The notes below the pieces were generated by a model. That model did no database searches. It worked only from the letters and a program-made list of their open reading frames with translations, and was not told the DNA's origin. The position numbers and the translations under genes are program-made. Shown one piece after another: positions 56,591 through 64,000 of a stretch of DNA of 64,000 nt (its first letter is position 1; every line of letters starts with the position of its first letter). The DNA lies in the NCBI RefSeq assembly GCF_011386835.1, contig NC_088797.1, positions 60,909,587-60,973,586 of the forward strand, read 5' to 3'. Origin of the DNA: Chrysemys picta bellii. Lineage: Eukaryota > Chordata > Testudines > Emydidae.

Positions 56591-59500
56591 TCTTCATGTG
56601 CACAGCTGAGGGGGGGGGCTAGAATTTGCAAACTCAATTCCCGCCATCATTTTACGGAGGCACTGATCTGAGAGCGAGATCCCCAGCTCTGCGACCCACT
56701 GGCGCCTGACCCTCCTCCCCCCCAGTCCACCAGACACTATCAAATCCTACTCTCTACATCTCCCGATTTCACCAGCACAAATTCTACCACTGGCCTTAGG
56801 CAAGGCACTGCACCTCGGTGCCTCAGTTTCCCCATCTGTAACACAGCACTTACACTACCCCTGTCTTGCAGAGGAGCAGAACTCACTCCTGCCGATAATG
56901 ACCTTTGCACTTCCATGCAAGAATCTCAAGGCACTGTACAATGGATTTAGCCTCGATAGCCCCTGGAGAGGTAGGAAAGTATTATTCCCATTTTACAAGC
57001 AGGGAAACTGAGACACAAAGAGGCAACAGGATTTCTCCATGGCAACACTCTGGTAGAATCAGGAAAAGAACCCAGGAGTCCTGACATCGAGTTTCATGCC
57101 TAACAGGCAGTTCTACTTTGAGCAGTGACTGCAAAAATGGCTGTGTGGGGCTTCTTGTTTAGTTCCTTTCTATAGGACTTGACCAAATGTTGTCACTTTA
57201 TTAGTAAAGGTGGGGGACTGGGAAAAAATAAGCTGAGTGGTAGGGCACCCCCCACTCCTGTAGCTTGCCCTAACCTACCCCCAGGTTCCCATGAGCCAAT
57301 GCGCACTGCACCCCCATGAAGATGGGATCCACACCTCTTGGAATATACACACCTTGTACACACCTTGTACACCCCCCCCCGCCCAATCTTGCCTCAGTTT
57401 GTGCAGCAGAACCTCACTGGTTCTGCTGGAAAGTGACCACTGCATCTGCATAGTAAGCAGCAGGAGTTACCCCTGAGCAGAGTGCCTGGGCTGTTCCCCA
57501 GTCTGAAAAACCCTGCTTGGAATTTTCTGGAAAAACAAAACAAAACAAAAACAAAACAAAACCCCACTCCGTTGGGGAAAGAGAAATGGCCGGTGGCGGG
57601 GGGGACGGGGGAACACAACGATGACACACACTTGTGTTTTATGAAGTGAAACAAGCTACATGCTCTGCAGTTCACCACGTGAGCAGACTGATTCCTCCAG
57701 CATAAAAAGCACATACTGTCCAAAATGAAGAGGTTGAAAAATTCTGTACATCAACCACCAGTAGATACTGATCAAGTCACTAAACCTTTACTGCTCGAGT
57801 CAGCGCTCATTAAAGTCAATGGAAACTGCCCCATGGACTTCAATGGGTGGTGGACAGTGCCTTAGTTATTTATGATTACCACTCTTTTGAATCTGTCCTT
57901 AGATACCAATACAATTTGACCAGCTTATTTGCCTGCTTAGCTACCAGTTTGCCATGAACAGTGCAACTGATGACTGGGCAGGAACGCAGGTTTTAAAAAC
58001 AGACAACAGGCAACTGCTCCATTTTCTGTGATTTTACTTCTCGCATTTCTCATGCAATGAGCTGTGATAACCTTCTTCATAACCATAGATTTGGGGTAGA
58101 CAGCTGGATTTTCACAATAAATGTGAGGCGAGGCAGCCTGTGACACGTTGCAACTTCCTCAGAGAGATTTAACTCCCACACAGCAGACGGTTAGAAGAAT
58201 TGCACCTCACTTTTTCTTCTCCACATCGCAAAAATCAAGCTGCAACTGAACTGAAGGTGAAAGGTTCTATAGGCCATTGCCTGCCCTACCCTGCAAGCCA
58301 TCCAGTCCCTTCTTGCGCTGACAGACCATTTGAGGACACTAAGTTATGGATTATTAAGTAGTGATGGGAAAACTTAAAAAAAAAGGCTACTTTTCACAGG
58401 TTAGGGGAAAACATTAGATAAATTCAGAAAAGCTTCAGAGAATAGTCCAAAGAAAGAGAAAAAACACCCTTCTTGTAACATTTCACTTTTTCTGCTTCCA
58501 TTCCCAGCCCAATCCAGTAAGTTCCAAGATGTGAAGGGAGGGGAAATCTAGTTATTAAAAAGGAAAATTTAAGGCCAAGATTTCCAAAAGTGACTAGTTG
58601 GATGCTTTAATATCTGGAAGTCCAACTTGAGACACCTTAAAAGGGTCAGGGAAAGCAGGTGCTTAGCACTTCCTGAAAATCAGGGCTGTTTAGTGGTGAC
58701 AAAAATGGTGGCACCCAAAATCACTAGTCAGTTGTGAAAACGCCAGCCATAGATGTTTGAACCTCCGAAAAGGTTCGATTCAGGTACAGTTGTAGTTTGG
58801 GATGAAAGTTCAGCTCAGTTTTTAAGTGACTCTAAACAAGTTATTTTACTATATTTGTAGAGATGGGCCTGATTTACAAGAAATTGAACTAACAGGGCAA
58901 ATTCTTCCCTGGCTTTCACTCTGTGCAACCCTATTCGCTTCAAAGGTATTGGTCAGGGCAGAATCTGGCTTTGTGTATTGGTAAATTGCTCCATGCCATG
59001 GCCCCACAGGACTGAGCAGAGGGCTTTGCAATGGGAGCTGCACCTGATCCTTCTCTCATCAGTTGGAGGGTCAGTTTGATGCAGGGCCCAAAGCCGGTAG
59101 ACAGAGAAAATGGGGTTAGAAAGATGGCGTCCACGGACTGATCACGGTGCAGATATTTGCCAGATAAAACTTCTATCTTTACTGCTGCAGACTTTGCAGA
59201 AGCACTCGTCATTCTGTCACAAGCTGGCATCCACTGACACTGAGACCAACCGCTGCTGAAAGCACCACCACCACAGGAAAGTGTGAAAGCCACCGTCGTG
59301 AATGCTAAGAGCACTAGGCAGAAATGGTCTAATAGCACTGGGCATGCGTGATGGCTGGGATAGCCCATGAGAGCCAGTTAGCTCCAGTACTTTTTCACTT
59401 ACCAATGCAGTGTGTTTTATTATTGGCTCAACCCTCTGGAGTGACACGAATGTAAACTACAGTGTTTTGCACCAATCCCACAGGAAACTGCTTCACAAGG

Positions 59501-60199
59501 ACTGGTTTCAGGACTCTCCAAGGTGCAAAACAGGACTAAGGCTAACATGGGAGCCTCCAGCTTGGACTAGGAAAACCAGGGTTCAGCAAAGTCACTCAAA
59601 TCTTTGCCCCAAAACACTAAACCGAATCCCCTTTTTATATGTCCCAAGCTATTTACTAGCTTATTAATTCCATGAGTGCTCTTCCATGTGGAAGTGGAGA
59701 GGCCAAAAATACTACCAGGAGAGCTCAGACTGAACTCACATGATTGTTTAAAAGGTTTCAAAGTGTTCCCCCAGTTTTTCATTCTCATGCACCTGGGCAC
59801 TGCCCTGCACTGGCTGAGACCAGAACCAAAGTGTCAAAATACCCTGAGAAATGCTGTGCTCCTGCCATTGTCCCATTTACAGCCCTACAGCCACGCCAGG
59901 GCACCTGGAGGTTTTATCATTGTTCAAGGACACTGTTAAAAACCTGTCTGCATTATAGCAGCCACACTGGGGTTGTACCAGAGCTGAGGGGCCTGGATCA
60001 GTGTTGGAAGAGAAGTTGTTACACAGAGAGCCTGTGGCGAAAGGGACTGACCTGGGGAGCTCTGGGCAATTGGATAACAAACACAAAGTTTAGAACACCT
60101 CCTGAGGCTGGTTTGATGCAGTTGGCGAGGGCAGATGCATTGAGCAGTACTAAATGTTTTATATAATGATACCCATCTCTGTTCAAAACAGAGGATCAA

Positions 60200-60690
60200 T
60201 AGAGACATTTTTAGTGGGGTAAATTTTAAATGAAGAAAGCTTCACGCAAAAGTTTTTGGCCAAAAAATTTCAGTTCCCATGGGAAATTTCAAACTGCTTC
60301 AAAACCAACTTTTTCAAACAAAACAAAAAGTTTTCATTTCAATATAACAGATTTTTCAAGCAAATTTTTGTTAGTTTTATTCTGAATTGAACTTTTGACT
60401 TCAAATGTCAATTTTTTCAGTCTGAAACAAATTAAATGAAAAGACATTTTGACTTTTTAAGTCAAAACATCCAATTCAAAACTAAGATTTTCATTTCATT
60501 CAGAAAAACTGAAAAACTGACAGCTGAAGTGAACATTTGTTTTTAGGAGTATTGATTCAAAACAAACTTTGGTTTCAAAATTCCCCAGGGGAAACCTGAC
60601 ATTTTTCATCAGAATCAACATTTTCCCCAGGAAAAACTTCAGTTTCAATGAAACTGCATTTTTCAGCAAGAAAACCTTCCACACAAAGTT
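60200..60690. repeat. TTTCA/TGAAA-rich degenerate repeat block
   Basis: Dense short inverted motifs such as AAATTTCAGTTCCCATGGG, GGGAAATTTC, TTTTCATTTCAATATA and GAAACTGCATTTTTCAG occur over about 490 bp. It resembles an old element with self-complementary structure. No ends could be fixed. Confidence 0.45.
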
Positions 60691-62347
60691 CAGCCAGCTC
60701 GATGGGCCAGTGCAGGGTTCCATGTTAAACTGTGCTACCCGCTCCACTGGGCAAGTAATGACTGAGGAAATCCCGTCTGTGCTGTGTGTGTTCCCGTTCC
60801 TTCAAGGAAACAACCCACACTGAGACTCCAAATCTTCTTGACAACTCAGAAGTTATGACAAGTGCATTTTCAGTAGTGGCTTAAAGAGACACCGCCAAGG
60901 CATGGGCAATGCTCTATGCCAGACAGAATAATACAATACAATTCTGTCTAGCATCATTCACACAAAAGCAACTCAGATGCTGCTTCCCAGACAACTGCAG
61001 CCAGGACAGAGAAATACAGGCGAACTGTGTCGGTTATAAACTAAATGAGGATATAAAATGACGTTTGCCAAACTTGGCATTGAGTCTGCTCTTGTGTAAC
61101 AGGCTTCGGGAATCCAAATCTCTCTCCCCAGTCTGTGCAGGTTAAACCCAGTCCACATTACCACCAAACTAAACCAGCTAAAGTGCTGCTGCTTTTTATA
61201 GGCAGCAGAGCGGCTGTGCTTGTGTCATAGCGTAAGAAATCTGTGTGCTGAATACAGAATCCAGGCTTCTCAGCTGCACCACATGCTTTGCAAATGGTGG
61301 CCACACCTGTACATCCTCAGCAGGGATTGAATCCGGGACCATCAGCATCACTTCACAGACCTTTGCCACTTGAGCTAGAGCGTAACTAACTGTGTAACTC
61401 GCTGTAAGTAGCAGGTTTGTATTATAGGCCACTAGGAGCAGCCAATAGAGGGAGATATGGGCCGGTACTATGGACCACACATACATGTCAGAGGTGATCG
61501 AACCCAAGACTGTTGACTCCACAGGCATCTGTTCTTCTTTGGCTGACACTAGAATCAGGCTTATAAAATCCCCACTTCGAAAGTGACAGTCACACAGACG
61601 ACAGCAGCTCTGACATGCCGTCCGGTAGAGGGCTCAGATATCACAGTGACAAGGAGCAGTCCATGGGAGAAACGGCCCTCCCGAATCTCCACCACCGCCA
61701 GAGAGCTGGAGGGCTCTTTCAGTCCCTTCCATTGCTTGGAATAAGATAGGGAAGAAGCTGAAGAAAAGACCCTCAAATGAAAGGTGCTGTAGAGGTGCTA
61801 AGTGTTATTTCCCCTCATACCCACACGGGAGAATATAATTTGCCCTTTTCTGACTCCTTTCCTCTGAAAAACTCAAAGCCCTTCACAAACGACGGTTCGA
61901 AAAACCTCCCCATACCCCTGTGAGGTAGGAATTATTATCCCCAAGGAAGAGATCAGACACTGAGGCAAAGGGACTTGTCCTAAATCACAGGAGCAGAGCC
62001 GGAAATAAAATCCAGCTCTCCTGACTCACAGTTACTGCAATGCCTAGAGGACAGCCCTGCTAAGGAAGAAACAGCCATATCCCAAGAGTACATAAAAACG
62101 TACACGATGGACACAGAACCACAGGATTTCAAGACTAACCTGCGAAAGACGCCAGCTTCAAGCTGGAGCTTACAATGTTAAGGCCTGATTCAAAGCCCAT
62201 CAGAGTCACGGGGAAGGTTCCCACGGACTTCAGTGGGCTTTGGCTCAGGCCCTGGAGGAGAAAATGGAGAGGCTGCTTTTCGTTGAGTCGCGAGGCTCCA
62301 GGAATGGCACTGAGGGTAAAAGAAGGAAGGATAGAAGGAGCACTAAC

Positions 62348-62480
62348 CTCTCCCTTGTCCTTGGAGAGCAGCTGTCCACATGACAGGAAGTCTTCATATT
62401 TGGCAAAGGGGATGACGGGCTCTGGCAGCTCTCGGAGATAAAGCTTCAGGAGGGACGCCACGGTGTGAACATCTGTGTTG
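62348..62480 (-). CDS. ARHGAP22: ARHGAP22 exon: RhoGAP helix with LRELPEPVIP
   Basis: This 133-bp exon encodes NTDVHTVASLLKLYLRELPE then PVIPFAKYEDFLSCGQLLSK and DKGE. K-x-x-x-R-E-L-P-x-P is the hallmark helix of RhoGAP domains. Its Lys and Arg contact the switch regions of Rac or Rho. The acceptor on the minus strand is TCCTCCTGTTGCAG (one base completes a Ser codon) and the donor GTTAGT. The preceding exon, with the catalytic arginine finger, is not found in 62481-64000 and must lie beyond the window. Confidence 0.95.
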
Positions 62481-64000
62481 CTGCAACAGGAGGAAAGAGG
62501 GGTGAATTTTAGAAACCTGCAAGCTGACTGCCCCATAAGCCCTATGCACCTTCTCTGGGAGGGGCGCAGGGAAGCAGCTAACAGGCCCTTCTTACGATGT
62601 ATGAAAAGGCAGGCCCTGAGGAGTGGAGGAGGAGGGCACTCCGGCCACATGTCCAACCAACATGGGCTAGTCTACCTGAGGGAGTCACAGAACCCTCGGG
62701 CAGGGAGCCCATGCATACTTTCACCATGGGCCTGCCCCATAATTCATGCTCTCACTCCTCACCACACAGTGTGACAGAGACAAAGCACTAGATCAGAGAG
62801 GAAAGTGCCTCCATTGCTCAGGTGCTTCCTGTTGGTGATGGGGAAAATCTTCGGACCTGTCAGGGAGAGAGGGTGAAGCCAGGTGAGCAGGGGAAGCAGG
62901 ATGGTGGGGGGTGGACACTCTTGTGAAGTGGGGAGAGCAGAGAAGGGTGCTGCCCAGATGAGCGTGCCGTTGTGACTGCTGTGCTGAAAATAAAGCTTTG
63001 TACCTTCTAAAAACCAAACTGATCCAGCATTTGGCACGACAGTGTAACCTTTGCCGCTTCTGATAGCTGTCGCTCTCCCCAGCCAGTGCCCATCGGAGCA
63101 GAATACAGCCATTCTGAGCTGTGTCTGCCCTGCGTGCTGTACAGCAGGTGACACTCCTGCCTGGGTTCGCCCCTTTGGCTTTGGGGCCCTCTGCCTCCCA
63201 AGCCATGCCATTTGGCACTTGCTGTTTCATACTATACACCAGAGCACTAGCCCAGTGTCTCTCTGCTCCACTCACACAGCTCCTATCGCTCCGCTCAGGG
63301 TTCTGCTTTCTGGGTCATCCAGACAAGCTGACCATGCTGGGGATAAATTGCTAAAGGAGAACAAAAGAATAGCACAAGCATGTAGGGAAAAAATCAGAAA
63401 GGCTAAGGCAAGAAACGAGTTATACCTAGCAAGCGACATGAAAGGGAATGAGAAGAGGTTCTTTAAATACATTAGGAGTAAGAGGAAGATGAAGAAAAGT
63501 GTAGGTCCTCTATTTAGCAGGGAAAGAGCTAATAACCGAGGACATCAAGAAGGGAGAAGTGTTTAATACTTCCACCTTTTGCTCATCATCTAGGTAGAGG
63601 CGTGGCCAGGCAGCTCTGCGCACTGCCTCCAACCAGAGCACTGGCTTCACAGCTCCCATTGGCTGGGAGCTGCGGCCAATAGGAGCTGCAGCCAGAGTTG
63701 TGCCTGCAGGCTGAGGCAGCACGTAGAGCTGCCTAGGAGCTGAGCAAGGGGGATTTCGCTGCTTCCGGGGAGCCCCCCAGGTAAGCGCGGCCCAGAGCCC
63801 GCCTCACCCCGGCCTGTGCCCCAATCCCACACCCAACTCTGCTGGCAGTGACCTGAGACTGCCCCAGCAGCGACCGGTACAACTGGTGCAGGAGCTCCCT
63901 GAGCTGCCCCCTGAGCCAGGCGCACCAGCCACTCCAGAAATCACGGAGGTCACAAAAACTGTTACTTCCGTGACAAACTCGCAGCCATAGCCATGCTCAA
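62481..64000 (-). other. ARHGAP22: ARHGAP22 intron, window edge
   Basis: No further exon is visible up to the end. Open frames at 62759-63275 encode nothing recognisable. It contains a CR1 ORF2 fragment (63330-63600) and a GC-rich repeat-like block (63640-63800) with the near-palindrome CCCATTGGCTGGGAGCTGCG followed by GCCAATAGGAGC. Confidence 0.7.
63330..63600 (+). mobile_element. CR1 ORF2 fragment, upstream of the RT core
   Basis: The plus-strand frame reads [20 protein letters not shown] and [20 protein letters not shown], then [19 protein letters not shown]. It matches the CR1 segment between the endonuclease and RT (KYISSKRK...VGPL pattern). It is truncated at both ends and frame-broken after about 63565, where a shifted frame continues to about 63600. 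Confidence 0.8.

Larger units (their letters stand above)
55593..62347 (-). other. ARHGAP22: ARHGAP22 intron, 6.75 kb
   Basis: Contains an antisense-to-plus CR1 3' piece (55990-56590), MIR fragments (56795-56870, 56925-57095, 61865-62060), and an AAAAC simple repeat (57533-57562). A TTTCA/TGAAA-rich block lies at 60200-60690. The stretches 57600-60190 and 60720-61860 show no gene or clear repeat; the open frames at 59744-60166 and 61196-61549 lack any signature. Confidence 0.7.

Noticed and set aside
62759..63275. 150- and 160-codon frames as the missing arginine-finger exon of ARHGAP22
   Set aside because: They lack the G-x-F-R-x-P-G type motif expected there and no acceptor or donor fits the phase required by the exon at 62348-62480.

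Overview
This is a stretch of vertebrate nuclear genome, almost certainly from a cryptodiran (hidden-necked) turtle. The coding sequence is split into short exons with GT-AG introns of 0.3-10 kb. Among the repeats are CR1 LINEs with turtle-type 3' ends, a tRNA-derived SINE with the sequence I know as the cryptodire Cry I family, a DIRS-type retrotransposon, a solo LTR, several hAT-like non-autonomous DNA transposons and old MIR-like fragments. The window has no bacterial operon, CRISPR array, phage or plasmid. Taxon and repeat family names come from memory, because no database could be searched.

Layout. Positions 1 to about 30850 hold the 3' part of MAPK8 (JNK1) on the + strand. Seven constitutive coding exons plus one extra alternative exon run from the HRD aspartate of the kinase domain to the stop codon and 3' UTR. 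Exon phases join without a gap and reproduce the 384- and 427-residue isoform lengths known for human JNK1, if the unseen 5' exons are of standard size. The mutually exclusive exon pair (alpha 8194-8265, beta 8608-8679) and the two alternative C-terminal acceptors (exon starts 29210 and 29215) are both present.

Positions about 30850 to 39770 are intergenic and hold only repeats and unassigned sequence. Positions about 39777 to 64000 hold the 3' part of ARHGAP22 on the - strand. Five exons cover the second half of the RhoGAP domain, a long serine-rich linker and the C-terminal coiled coil. The arginine-finger exon, the PH domain and the 5' end lie beyond position 64000. MAPK8 and ARHGAP22 are convergent, the same arrangement as in human. 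Both act downstream of Rac-type signalling: JNK1 is a stress kinase and ARHGAP22 is a Rac GTPase-activating protein. Nothing in the sequence shows that they are co-regulated.

The introns record a layered insertion history. A solo LTR sits inside a CR1 tail with a 5-bp target duplication. A CR1 sits inside a DIRS recombinase gene with a 5-bp duplication. A CpG-rich MITE sits inside the DIRS 3' end, and a 78-bp MITE sits inside a hAT MITE. Two long inverted repeats could form double-stranded RNA in the pre-mRNAs. I found no clear sign of an undescribed biological system. The best leads are these nested insertions, a family of short elements sharing a GTCTACACTA-type end, and an unassigned region of about 2 kb at 24850-26870.
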